Source of the DNA: Flavobacteriales bacterium
GTDB taxonomy: Bacteria; Bacteroidota; Bacteroidia; Flavobacteriales; Flavobacteriaceae
Reading direction: 5' to 3'
Length of the DNA stretch: 64,000 nucleotides
Assembly: GCA_004214175.1 (NCBI GenBank)
Contig: SGZH01000001.1
Location: 62,001-126,000 of the forward strand
In this document: positions 1 through 9,347 of the stretch, piece after piece
Numbering within the stretch: the first letter of the stretch is position 1
Layout of the letters: every line of letters begins with the position of its first letter
Made by a program: the position numbers and the translations under genes
Notes under the pieces: model-generated
The model's input: only the letters and a program-made list of their open reading frames with translations
The model's database searches: none
Told to the model about the DNA's origin: nothing

Positions 1-14
1 TAAAAAGTAAAATT

Positions 15-659
15 ATGCGTGATAATTTGCACGATTATCGAAAAAGTTATAACAGAGGAGCTTTAACTAAAGATAAGGTGGATACGAATCCATTACAGCA
101 GTTTAAAAAATGGTTTTATGAAGCAAAAGATTCAGGTAGTGTTGAAGAAGCAAATGCGATGACTTTATCAACTACTGGACTTGATGGATTTTCAAAGGGG
201 AGGGTCGTATTATTAAAAAAGTACGACAAATACGGTTTTTATTTTTATACCAATTATTTAAGCGAAAAAGGAAAATCCATAGCACAAAACAATAAGGTTT
301 CCCTGTCTTTTTTTTGGCCGGGTCTAGAACGACAAATTATTATTAAAGGGATCGCATCGAAGACTTCAGAAGACGATTCAGAGAACTATTTTAACAGTAG
401 ACCCAAAGGTAGTCAATTAGGAGCTTTACTTTCTAATCAAAGCGAGGTTATAGAAAATCGTAAAGTGATTGAAAATAAATTAGTATTATTAGAAAATCAA
501 TATTCCGATAAAGAAATCAAAAAACCAGCAAATTGGGGAGGTTATTTAGTATCGCCAATTTCTATTGAATTTTGGCAGGGTAGGCCAAATAGACTGCATG
601 ATCGCATTAGGTATAGGTTAAGTCATTCAGACTGGATTATCGAAAGACTTTCACCTTAG
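15..659 (+). CDS. pdxH: Pyridoxamine 5'-phosphate oxidase
   Basis: Full ORF; PNPOx-type motifs (FYTNYLSEKG, FFWPGLERQI, WGGYLVSPISIEFWQGRPNRLHDR). Confidence 0.95.
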   Translation: MRDNLHDYRKSYNRGALTKDKVDTNPLQQFKKWFYEAKDSGSVEEANAMTLSTTGLDGFSKGRVVLLKKYDKYGFYFYTNYLSEKGKSIAQNNKVSLSFFWPGLERQIIIKGIASKTSEDDSENYFNSRPKGSQLGALLSNQSEVIENRKVIENKLVLLENQYSDKEIKKPANWGGYLVSPISIEFWQGRPNRLHDRIRYRLSHSDWIIERLSP

Positions 660-712
660 ATTTAACTTTATGTAAAGTTGTTTAAACTACTGTTTATTAG
701 TGTTTTGTATAT

Positions 713-1198
713 ATGAAAAATTTATATTTAGTTCGACATGCAAAATCATCATGGAAATTACCAGTTGATGATCTTAAACGTCCTTTAAAAAAAAGGGGAA
801 TTTTAGATGCTATTTTAATTTCGGATCATATAAAAAAACTTGTTTCAAAACCTGATTTTTTATTAACAAGTGATGCAGAAAGAGCTCATTCCACTGCTAT
901 ATATTTTAAAAAAGCTTTTAAAATTAATGCTAATTCATTTATTATAAATAAATCTCTGTATGACTTTCAGGGTAATAATGTTTTAAGAGTAATCAACGAA
1001 CTGAATGATTCATATAACATCGTTATGATTGTTGGGCATAACCACGCGTTGACATCTATAGCAAATATGCTTGGAGACGTAATTATTAATAACATACCAA
1101 CATGTGGTTTTATAAATATAGAATTTACAACTCAAAAATGGGAATTTGCTAATTTTGGTCAAACTAAGAACGTCATTTTTCCAAAGGATTTAAAATAA
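713..1198 (+). CDS. sixA: SixA-like phosphohistidine phosphatase (histidine phosphatase family)
   Basis: N-terminal LVRHAKSSW RHG motif; size 161 aa. Confidence 0.85.
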   Translation: MKNLYLVRHAKSSWKLPVDDLKRPLKKRGILDAILISDHIKKLVSKPDFLLTSDAERAHSTAIYFKKAFKINANSFIINKSLYDFQGNNVLRVINELNDSYNIVMIVGHNHALTSIANMLGDVIINNIPTCGFINIEFTTQKWEFANFGQTKNVIFPKDLK

Positions 1199-1208
1199 AA
1201 TATATAGT

Positions 1209-2093
1209 ATGTTAATTAAAAAATATGCAGCTATAGATATTGGCTCTAATGCAATACGACTACTTATAACAAGTATTATTGAACAGTCTGATAATCAAAC
1301 AAAGTTTAAAAAAACTTCTTTAATTAGAGTTCCTATAAGACTTGGTGATGATGTTTTTAAATTAGGAATAGTATCTGATGATAATTATAACCGGATGGAG
1401 GAATCAATAAAAGCTTTTAAATTATTAATGAAAGTACATAATGTCTCTAAATATAGAGCCTGTGCAACTTCTGCAATGCGCGAGGCTAAAAATGGTCAAA
1501 GTATCACCAAAAAGATAAAAAAGAAAACAGGAATCGATATTGAGATTATTAATGGAAATGAAGAAGCAAAAATAATAGCCTTAACAGATATAAAAAATTA
1601 TTTAGTCAATGATAAAACTTTTCTTTATGTTGATGTAGGAGGTGGAAGTACAGAATTAACTCTTTTTTCAAAAGGAAAATCTATTCTATCAAAATCTTTT
1701 AAAATTGGTACAGTTCGCTTGATTAATGAGTTAGTTCCAGATAATGTTTGGAACCAAATGAGATCATGGATAAAAGAGCATACAAATAATTACCAACAAA
1801 TAACTCTTTTAGGGACTGGAGGTAACATAAATAGCACCTATAAATTTAGTGGTATTAAACCCGGTAAACCCTTGAGCTACATCTACTTAAAAGAATACTT
1901 TAATATGGTAAAGTCATTTTCATACGAAGAAAGAATTTCTAAACTAAATATGAATTTTGATCGAGCAGATGTGATATTACCTGCCTTAAAAATATACATT
2001 TCTGCAATGAAATGGAGCGGAGCAAAAGAAGTTTATGTACCTAAAATTGGACTAGCAGATGGTATAATTAGAAGTCTATATCGTGATAATTAA
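1209..2093 (+). CDS. ppx: Ppx/GppA family exopolyphosphatase
   Basis: AAIDIGSNAIRLLI and VDVGGGSTELTLF motifs. Confidence 0.9.
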   Translation: MLIKKYAAIDIGSNAIRLLITSIIEQSDNQTKFKKTSLIRVPIRLGDDVFKLGIVSDDNYNRMEESIKAFKLLMKVHNVSKYRACATSAMREAKNGQSITKKIKKKTGIDIEIINGNEEAKIIALTDIKNYLVNDKTFLYVDVGGGSTELTLFSKGKSILSKSFKIGTVRLINELVPDNVWNQMRSWIKEHTNNYQQITLLGTGGNINSTYKFSGIKPGKPLSYIYLKEYFNMVKSFSYEERISKLNMNFDRADVILPALKIYISAMKWSGAKEVYVPKIGLADGIIRSLYRDN

Positions 2094-2099
2094 TTGTAA

Positions 2100-2681
2100 C
2101 TACCCATGAATTGTCTCCTTACTTCCTAGACTTTTCATAATTTCTGCTTCAAATATTAAAAGATTTTGCCATTTTTCATCGACAACTTTTCGATCTCCGT
2201 ATTTTCTAGCAAAATTTAAAAATAGCGTATAATGTCCTGCTTCACTTTCCATCAAACTTCTAAAGAAAAGGGCTAACTCTTTGTCTTTTAAATTTTCAGA
2301 TAATATTTTAAATCGTTCACAACTTCTAGCTTCAATGAGGGCAGCATATAAAAGGCGATGTACCAGTTGTGTTGTTCTGCTACCTCCTTTTGGGAAAAAT
2401 GACAATAGTTTAATAACATAATGGTCTTTACGATCTCTTCCAAGTGTCCAACCCCTATCTATAATAATGTTATGGACTAATTCAAAATGACACATTTCTT
2501 CTTTAGCAAGAATAGGCATTTCTTTTACTAACTCCGTATATTCTGGAAATGATACCATTAATGAAATAGCAGTCGAAGCTGCTTTTATTTCACAAAATGC
2601 ATGATCAGTTAAAATTTCTTGTATATTTTTTTCTGCTATATTAATCCATCTTGGATCTGTCGGTAATTTTAGTCCTAACAT
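2100..2681 (-). CDS. miaE: tRNA-(ms2io6A)-hydroxylase
   Basis: MiaE-like di-iron protein; ARSCERF and ESEAGHY motifs. Confidence 0.9.
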   Translation of the reverse strand: MLGLKLPTDPRWINIAEKNIQEILTDHAFCEIKAASTAISLMVSFPEYTELVKEMPILAKEEMCHFELVHNIIIDRGWTLGRDRKDHYVIKLLSFFPKGGSRTTQLVHRLLYAALIEARSCERFKILSENLKDKELALFFRSLMESEAGHYTLFLNFARKYGDRKVVDEKWQNLLIFEAEIMKSLGSKETIHG

Positions 2682-2690
2682 TTTTATGTA

Positions 2691-4448
2691 TTATAATTCT
2701 AAACCTAATTCCTTTCTTAAAGTGTCTAGTAGAGGATTTTTATCTATTAATTTTTCATATTTTTCAATTGGAGTGTAGGCATATTTTTTTTCTATTGTTT
2801 CATTTACGATTATTTCTAGCGTTAAATCATAATTTTTAAGTTTATCCTTAATAAAAGAAAGAATCTGATGTTCCGCTCTTTCTACTTCAGTTTTAATTGT
2901 AGTATTAGGATAAACTAGGTTGATGGAAGTTCCATTAAGAAACGGTTTTGCCATTGTAAGATGCGACAATAAATTATATTTACCTTCTTTATCAATTTTT
3001 TCAGTAAATTGATCCCAAGCTAAGTGAAACTCCTTTTCTGTAAATGAATTATTAGGTTTTTCTGCCTCCTCAGGCTTATTATCGTTTATTATTTTAAGAA
3101 GCTCCTTTTTCTTTTTAACACTAGTTATTGAAAATGCAGATTTTTTTTTTGGTCTTTTTATCGATAACTCAATTTTTTTCTTTTCCTCTTTATCATTTTT
3201 AGGGGATGTTTGAACTGTTTTTGAGTTTTCACTTACAATTGGTGAAATAGTTGATTTCGAAATTTGAGCTATTTCTTTTTCGTGAACTTCAACTTTGTTG
3301 TTATCAATTTTAAAGTATGAAGGAGGAATAATATCTAAATTGTTTATTCCAGCGAAAGTCAGTTTAGTTTTTTTTTTTTTGAAGTTCTCAGAATCAAAAG
3401 TAATTGATGCCATTTGCATCAAACACAACTCAACCAATAGTCTTTGATTTCTGCTTGATTTATATTTTAAATCACAGCTATTTGACTTTTCGATGCAAGC
3501 TACTAGAAATGTATGAGATGTTTTTTTAGACTGGTCCAAGTACATTTTTTTTACTTGCTGACCAACTTCTAAAAGTTCAATAGTTTCAGGAGTTTTACAA
3601 ACTAGTAAATCTCTAAAATGAGATGCTAGTCCCATAATAAAGTGATGCCCATCAAATCCTTTCGATAGAATATTATTAAACAGAATTAAGGTGTCTGGAA
3701 TATTATTTTCTAATAATAGGTCGGTGACTTCAAAATAATAGGTATAGTCTAGAACATTTAAATTTTCAGTTACAGCTTCTCTTGTTAATTTATTACCTGA
3801 GAAACTTACGACTCTATCAAAAATTGAAAGCGCGTCACGAAGAGCACCGTCAGCTTTTTGTGCGATAATATGTAAAGCGTCATCTGCAGCTTCGATTCCT
3901 TCAGACTTTGCAACTCGGGCTAAATGTTTTTTGGTATCCTGTACATTAATTCTTCTAAAATCAAAAATCTGGCATCTAGACAAAATAGTAGGAATAATCT
4001 TATGCTTCTCAGTTGTAGCTAGGATAAAAATAGCATGCTTTGGAGGTTCTTCTAATGTTTTTAGAAAAGCGTTAAATGCAGCCGAAGAAAGCATATGCAC
4101 TTCATCGATTATATAGACTTTGTATTTTCCAACTTGAGGAGGTATTCGAACTTGATCAATTAAATTCCTAATATCATCAACCGAGTTATTGGATGCTGCA
4201 TCTAATTCAAAAATATTAAAGGCAAAATCTTCATTTTCATTTTGGGAACCATCTTGATTAATTTTTTTTGCAAGTATTCTTGCGCATGTAGTTTTGCCTA
4301 CCCCACGAGGCCCCGTAAAAAGCAAAGCTTGTGCAAGGTGGTTATTTTCTATAGCACTTTCTAAGGTATTTGTAATAACTTGTTGCCCTACTACATCTTT
4401 AAATAGAGTAGGTCTATACTTTCGTGCAGATACAATAAAATGTTCCAT
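2691..4448 (-). CDS. dnaX: DNA polymerase III subunit gamma/tau
   Basis: ARKYRPTLFKDVVGQ, GPRGVGKTTCARILAKK, YIIDEVHMLSSAAFNAFLKTLEEPP. Start set at the internal ATG (MEHFIVSARKYRP) because the ORF-track start overlaps a -7 box. Confidence 0.95.
   Translation of the reverse strand: MEHFIVSARKYRPTLFKDVVGQQVITNTLESAIENNHLAQALLFTGPRGVGKTTCARILAKKINQDGSQNENEDFAFNIFELDAASNNSVDDIRNLIDQVRIPPQVGKYKVYIIDEVHMLSSAAFNAFLKTLEEPPKHAIFILATTEKHKIIPTILSRCQIFDFRRINVQDTKKHLARVAKSEGIEAADDALHIIAQKADGALRDALSIFDRVVSFSGNKLTREAVTENLNVLDYTYYFEVTDLLLENNIPDTLILFNNILSKGFDGHHFIMGLASHFRDLLVCKTPETIELLEVGQQVKKMYLDQSKKTSHTFLVACIEKSNSCDLKYKSSRNQRLLVELCLMQMASITFDSENFKKKKTKLTFAGINNLDIIPPSYFKIDNNKVEVHEKEIAQISKSTISPIVSENSKTVQTSPKNDKEEKKKIELSIKRPKKKSAFSITSVKKKKELLKIINDNKPEEAEKPNNSFTEKEFHLAWDQFTEKIDKEGKYNLLSHLTMAKPFLNGTSINLVYPNTTIKTEVERAEHQILSFIKDKLKNYDLTLEIIVNETIEKKYAYTPIEKYEKLIDKNPLLDTLRKELGLEL
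3368..3380 (-). other. A13 homopolymer in dnaX, candidate slippage/frameshift site
   Basis: Coding strand TTC AAA AAA AAA AAA ACT AAA CTG A; deletion of one A gives CTA AAC TGA, gain of one A gives AAC TAA. Confidence 0.6.
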
Positions 4449-4463
4449 AAAATTAACTACTAA

Positions 4464-4471
4464 CAAATATA
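4464..4471 (-). promoter_or_regulatory. Putative Bacteroidetes -7 box (TATATTTG) for dnaX
   Basis: Matches TAnnTTTG just upstream of the dnaX ATG at 4448. Confidence 0.5.
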
Positions 4472-4545
4472 AAAATAGTAGAATTTTTAGGATAAAAAAC
4501 CAAATCTTATTTTTGTCTTTTTATTAACAAGTAACTAATTTATTT

Positions 4546-4553
4546 TACATTTG
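4546..4553 (+). promoter_or_regulatory. Putative -7 box (TACATTTG) for rnpB
   Basis: TAnnTTTG about 5 nt before the predicted 5' end of the RNase P RNA. Confidence 0.55.
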
Positions 4554-4556
4554 CCA

Positions 4557-4870
4557 AGCAGACCGTCTCATCGCCTTAATTTAAAATTAATTAAGGAGGA
4601 AAGTCCGGACACCAAAGGGAAGCATAACGGCTAACAGCCGTCGGTACTTTTAAGTATTAGGACAAGTGCAGCAGAAAGAATGTACAGGTAATGCTGTAGT
4701 GAAACCAGGTAAACTCTATGCGGTGCAATGTCATGTAAACCTACAATTGAGGGTTCCCGCCCAATGTAGGAGGGTAGACAGATAAAGAAAATTGGTAACA
4801 GTTTTTTTAGATAAATGATGAGAATTAACTTTTGTTAATACAGAATCCGGCTTATAGGTCTGCTTTTTTT
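4557..4870 (+). ncRNA. rnpB: RNase P RNA component (bacterial class A)
   Basis: Conserved GAGGAAAGTCCGGAC, ACAGTGGTAACAG-like region, CAGAATCCGGCTTATAGGTCTGC; terminal P1 pairing GCAGACC/GGTCTGC followed by T-run. Confidence 0.93.
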
Positions 4871-5405
4871 ATTTTTCAAAAAAACTAAATACGGAACTAC
4901 CGTATCGTCGAGCCTCAGTAAAATATCGATTACTTGATAAGTCGCTGTGTTTTGAATGTTCTATAATTAATATGCCCTCTTTATAAAGTAAATCTCTTTT
5001 AAAAACGGTATTAACAATTAGCATAAAATCATCAGTAGGGATGTGATAAGGAGGATCAGCGAAAATAATGGAAAACTTATAAGAGGTAGTCGTTAAATAT
5101 TTGAATACATCTAACTTTATGGTTTTTATTAAAAAATTTAATTCTTCAGAAATACTGTTAATATATTTTATACAACCATAATGCGAGTCTATTGCAGTGA
5201 GATCTTTAGTACCTCTAGATCCAAACTCATAACTAATGTTACCAGTTCCTGCAAAAAGATCTAACAAGGTTATTTTTTCAAAATCAATACGATTCATTAA
5301 AATATTGAAAAGTGCTTCTTTAGCATAATCTGTAGTAGGCCTGACAGGCAATTTTTTTGGAGCTACTAATCTTTTTCCCTTATATGTTCCAGAAATAATT
5401 CTCAA
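4869..5405 (-). CDS. rsmD: 16S rRNA (guanine(966)-N(2))-methyltransferase
   Basis: MRIISGTYKGKRL, RPTTDYAKEALFNIL, DLFAGTGNISYE, FADPPY motifs. Confidence 0.93.
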   Translation of the reverse strand: MRIISGTYKGKRLVAPKKLPVRPTTDYAKEALFNILMNRIDFEKITLLDLFAGTGNISYEFGSRGTKDLTAIDSHYGCIKYINSISEELNFLIKTIKLDVFKYLTTTSYKFSIIFADPPYHIPTDDFMLIVNTVFKRDLLYKEGILIIEHSKHSDLSSNRYFTEARRYGSSVFSFFEK

Positions 5406-6220
5406 TGAAAATATTTTAAAAGCAAGTTATGGTGCGATTGGTCTTGCTCTGAGGTTTTAATTTCTTTTTTTGAAATGTAAAAGGAAACATTACGGATATA
5501 TTTATATAAAATGGAATGATTTGAATCTCCCTTATTAATGGCTCCAGATACGAATAAATCAATGGTTTCAGGATTCATTTTTAATTGTTCTAAACAGAAT
5601 AATATGTAGTATATAAAATCTTCTGGGGTATTAAATTCAAATGAATTGCATAGTAACAGCTTGTCATTTTTAATAGCTACTAAATCAAATGTTTTTGAGT
5701 AAATATTTAAATATATTTTTGGGAGGTTAAAATTTTTATCTTCTTCAAAAATATTTTTTAATAATAGTGTGATAGAATGGTGGTAATTAAAATTACCAAA
5801 TTTTTCAAACAAAAAATTATTGATATTTATAAAGGGGATATATATAATGGTTATGTCATGATTTTTAAGTGTATCATGAGCAATAAAATCATTTTCTAAA
5901 ATTTTAGCATTAAACTTTAAATAATCACTAGATTTTGATTCATCAAAAAGTGAAGTTGGAGTTAACGAGTAGAGTGTTGTATGATAAATGACATTTATTT
6001 CTGAGAATTCGGTGTTAAAAATAGAATTATTGTTCAATACCGATTTTAATTCCAGTAATAGTTCCTCAGGACTAACAGTTTGCTCAATTTTTTTTTCAGA
6101 AAAAAAATCAATTTCATTTTTAGCGATATTGGTCACTAAAAAAGAAAATCCGGTCAATGTTAATTGAACGGATAGTCTATATTTATTATGTTGATTTATA
6201 TTATTGTTTTGGAGAGTCAT
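5402..6220 (-). CDS. DUF3822 family protein
   Basis: Typical flavobacterial gene partner of rsmD, with YKLSVQLTLTGFSF-like N-terminus; start at MTLQNNN. Confidence 0.7.
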   Translation of the reverse strand: MTLQNNNINQHNKYRLSVQLTLTGFSFLVTNIAKNEIDFFSEKKIEQTVSPEELLLELKSVLNNNSIFNTEFSEINVIYHTTLYSLTPTSLFDESKSSDYLKFNAKILENDFIAHDTLKNHDITIIYIPFININNFLFEKFGNFNYHHSITLLLKNIFEEDKNFNLPKIYLNIYSKTFDLVAIKNDKLLLCNSFEFNTPEDFIYYILFCLEQLKMNPETIDLFVSGAINKGDSNHSILYKYIRNVSFYISKKEIKTSEQDQSHHNLLLKYFH

Positions 6221-6962
6221 ATAATTTTGGCCAATTTCCGCCGGTATCAATATCTTTCATAGTGCCAACTCGCACTGTAGGTCCGTTAATTCCATCTACT
6301 GAAACTAACTGTTCTTCTTGATAGATAAGGTCAGTATCTTGATCACTTAGTAATAATCGTTTTGCAACACTTGCTTCAAATACAGAATAGAAAACATCAT
6401 TTTTTTCAAATTTTCCTGCTTGGAGTTCAAATTTAGAACCTTCAGTAATTTCTTTGTTATCCACATCGGGTATATACATCATAGTTTTGTATCGATCAGA
6501 ATCACCAAATAAAGAATCTTTTACAGATGCAAAACGTAACGTGTCTACAATGATTTCTTCTATATAGTATCCACCTTTTTGTGCATCTAAACCAAATGCT
6601 CTATTTCTCTCTACATCTGCATAACTAGTATCTCTCCTTTGTGTTATTGCAAACTTTGCGGTATCTATAAATTGAATTAGGCTATCAAAATTTCCTGAAA
6701 ATTTACCTTCAATTTCTTGATAAGCCAATTCAGATATTCTAATATCTTTTAAGTTTTCAATCACTTTTGCATATCGAATCCGTTTTACTTGATTAAATTC
6801 TACAGGTCCAATGATAGATTTGTATAAATTGTAACCTAAAAACAAGATAACAACCCAAAGAAAAATTGATATGGAAGGATTAAATTTTAAAGGAATATAT
6901 TTTTCCATCAAATAGATAAGTCCAACGCAAACTAAAATGCTGAGTATAATATTTAAAATCAT
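6201..6962 (-). CDS. Conserved hypothetical membrane-anchored protein
   Basis: N-terminal two hydrophobic segments; intact 253 aa ORF upstream of the DUF3822 gene. Confidence 0.75.
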   Translation of the reverse strand: MILNIILSILVCVGLIYLMEKYIPLKFNPSISIFLWVVILFLGYNLYKSIIGPVEFNQVKRIRYAKVIENLKDIRISELAYQEIEGKFSGNFDSLIQFIDTAKFAITQRRDTSYADVERNRAFGLDAQKGGYYIEEIIVDTLRFASVKDSLFGDSDRYKTMMYIPDVDNKEITEGSKFELQAGKFEKNDVFYSVFEASVAKRLLLSDQDTDLIYQEEQLVSVDGINGPTVRVGTMKDIDTGGNWPKLYDSPKQ

Positions 6963-7003
6963 AGTTTATATTGAGGTTTGATTTATAAAAAAATGGTTCA
7001 ACG

Positions 7004-7011
7004 CAAATCTA
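7004..7011 (-). promoter_or_regulatory. Putative -7 box (TAGATTTG)
   Basis: TAnnTTTG about 40 nt upstream of the 6962 start. Confidence 0.5.
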
Positions 7012-7086
7012 CAATTTTTTTTTAACCGTAAAAGTAATTTCTGAAAAAAACATACCTATATTTAATGCCTCATAGCGAATGATATA

Positions 7087-8511
7087 ATGCATACAACTAA
7101 CATTTATTTAGATTTATTAAAAGATTTTTCTCACGAACCTACTGTCAAGCAAGATAGTGCATTACATATCGTCTCTAAATTTTTATTAAGTCATGATTAT
7201 GAGGAGTTATTTTTACTAAAGGGATACGCTGGTACTGGAAAAACATCAATTGTTGGTACCTTAGTTAAAAATTGTTGGAAAATTAATAAGAATTTAGTTT
7301 TGTTAGCACCAACAGGTCGTGCTGCTAAGGTGATAAGTAGCTATGCAAATAAAGAAGCTTTTACAATACACAAAAAAATATACTATCCTAAGTCAAAAAA
7401 AGGAGGAGGAATCACTTTTTCGCTTCAAAAAAATAAACATAAAAATACTATTTTTATAGTAGATGAGTCTTCAATGATTCCTGATACTAGTCCTGATACT
7501 CTATTATTCGATAAAGGATCATTATTAAGTGACCTAATTCAATATGTATACAGTGGGCATCAATGTAAATTAATTTTAATAGGAGACACTGCGCAACTCC
7601 CTCCAATCAAATTAGATATCAGTCCAGCCCTTGATAAATCGACACTAGAAAATTTTTATAACAAAAAAGTTATCACCATTGAATTAGACGAAGTGGTCCG
7701 TCAAGAAAAGGGAAGTGGAATCTTACACAATGCCTCTAGGATAAGAGAAAGTTTAAAGGATGAATTTTATGATATATTTAAGTTTGAAAAAGAAAATTTT
7801 CCTGATATAATTCGACCCTACGACGGTCAAGAATTAATGAGTGCACTTGAAGACAGTTATTTAAAATCTGGAGATGAAGAAAGTGTTTTTATCGTTAGAT
7901 CTAATAAAAGAGCATTTTTGTATAATCAGAATATTAGAAGTAGAATTTTATACAAAGAGGAGGAATTATCGATTGGAGACCATCTTATGGTTGTTAAAAA
8001 TAATTACTTTTGGTTAGAAACTAATAGTGAAGCTGGGTTTATAGCCAATGGCGATATTATTGAAATATTAGAAATTTACAGTATCAAAGAATTATATGGA
8101 TTTAAATTTGCAACAGTTAACGTCAAAATGATTGATTATCCCACGATGCCTGCTTTTGAAACTGTTTTAATTTTGGATACCTTATCTTCAGAAATAGCTT
8201 CTTTATCATTTGAGGATTCTAATAAATTATATCAGGAGGTCTTAAAAGATTATGAACATGAAACCTCTAAGTATAAGAAATTTCTATCGGTCAAAAAAAA
8301 CATTTATTTTAACGCTTTACAGGTTAAATTTTCCTATGCAATCACCTGTCATAAATCCCAAGGCGGACAGTGGGATACCGTTTTTGTAGAACAACCTTAT
8401 TTACCTAATGGCATTGATAAAGAATATTTAAGATGGCTTTATACTGCTATTACTAGAGCTAAAAAAAATATATATCTTATTGGATTTAATGACGATTTTT
8501 TTAAAGTCTAA
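7087..8511 (+). CDS. RecD-like ATP-dependent DNA helicase (UvrD C-terminal domain)
   Basis: LKGYAGTGKTSIVGTL Walker A, FIVDESSMIPD Walker B, TCHKSQGGQWDTVFVEQ and LYTAITRAKKN motifs. Confidence 0.9.
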   Translation: MHTTNIYLDLLKDFSHEPTVKQDSALHIVSKFLLSHDYEELFLLKGYAGTGKTSIVGTLVKNCWKINKNLVLLAPTGRAAKVISSYANKEAFTIHKKIYYPKSKKGGGITFSLQKNKHKNTIFIVDESSMIPDTSPDTLLFDKGSLLSDLIQYVYSGHQCKLILIGDTAQLPPIKLDISPALDKSTLENFYNKKVITIELDEVVRQEKGSGILHNASRIRESLKDEFYDIFKFEKENFPDIIRPYDGQELMSALEDSYLKSGDEESVFIVRSNKRAFLYNQNIRSRILYKEEELSIGDHLMVVKNNYFWLETNSEAGFIANGDIIEILEIYSIKELYGFKFATVNVKMIDYPTMPAFETVLILDTLSSEIASLSFEDSNKLYQEVLKDYEHETSKYKKFLSVKKNIYFNALQVKFSYAITCHKSQGGQWDTVFVEQPYLPNGIDKEYLRWLYTAITRAKKNIYLIGFNDDFFKV

Positions 8512-8556
8512 ACCAAATACTTTTAAATAAATCAGTATTCACACAAATAATCTTTA

Positions 8557-8564
8557 TATTTTTG
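8557..8564 (+). promoter_or_regulatory. Putative -7 box (TATTTTTG) for kdsB
   Basis: TAnnTTTG 30 nt upstream of the kdsB ATG. Confidence 0.45.
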
Positions 8565-8593
8565 AATAAAATTTTAATGTAGATTTTCTGAAA

Positions 8594-9334
8594 ATGAAGA
8601 TAATAGCAATGATACCAGCAAGATACGCTGCAACTCGATTTCCCGGTAAATTAATGCAAGATTTAGGAGGCAAATCTGTAATAGTTCGTACTTACGAGTC
8701 AACAAAAGCAACACAGCTTTTCGATGAAGTTTATGTGGTTACCGATAGTGAAATAATATTTGAAGAAATAAAAGCACAAGGCGGAGTTGCAATTATGAGT
8801 AATGAAAAACACGAATGTGGCAGTGATCGAATTGCAGAAGCCATAGAATTCATGGATGTAGATATTGTCGTTAATGTACAAGGCGACGAACCTTTTACCA
8901 GTAAGGAAGATTTAGAGAAGGTTTTAAAAATATTTGATGGTGAAGATGCTTGTAATGTTGATTTAGCAACTTTGATGACAAAAATGACGGATTGGAATGA
9001 AGTTAATGACCCTAATTTTGTTAAAGTGGTCGTAGATGAAAATAATTATGCTTTGTATTTTTCGAGATCTCCAATTCCATATCCAAGAGATCGTAATATT
9101 CCGATGGAATATTATGAGCATAAAGGTATTTATGCCTTTAGAAAAAAAGCTTTGATGGACTTTTATCGCCTACCAATGAGAAATCTAGAAGCTTCAGAAA
9201 AAATTGAATGCCTTCGATATCTGGAATATGGAAAAAAAATAAAATTAGCCATTTCTACTACAAAAAATGCTGTAGAAATTGATACCCCAGAAGATTTACT
9301 TAGAGCAAATAAAATAATAAATAAAAAAAAATAG
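8594..9334 (+). CDS. kdsB: 3-deoxy-manno-octulosonate cytidylyltransferase
   Basis: [31 protein letters not shown] motifs. Confidence 0.95.
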   Translation: MKIIAMIPARYAATRFPGKLMQDLGGKSVIVRTYESTKATQLFDEVYVVTDSEIIFEEIKAQGGVAIMSNEKHECGSDRIAEAIEFMDVDIVVNVQGDEPFTSKEDLEKVLKIFDGEDACNVDLATLMTKMTDWNEVNDPNFVKVVVDENNYALYFSRSPIPYPRDRNIPMEYYEHKGIYAFRKKALMDFYRLPMRNLEASEKIECLRYLEYGKKIKLAISTTKNAVEIDTPEDLLRANKIINKKK

Positions 9335-9347
9335 TAATCACATTCTC

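Noticed and set aside
3141-3150. Second A-run (A10) in dnaX
   Set aside because: Lies well downstream of the A13 site in the non-conserved linker; shifted frames stop later, so it is less convincing as a switch.
2651-4527. Plus-strand ORFs at 2651-2839, 3931-4116 and 4294-4527
   Set aside because: Antisense to miaE/dnaX, without independent coding evidence.
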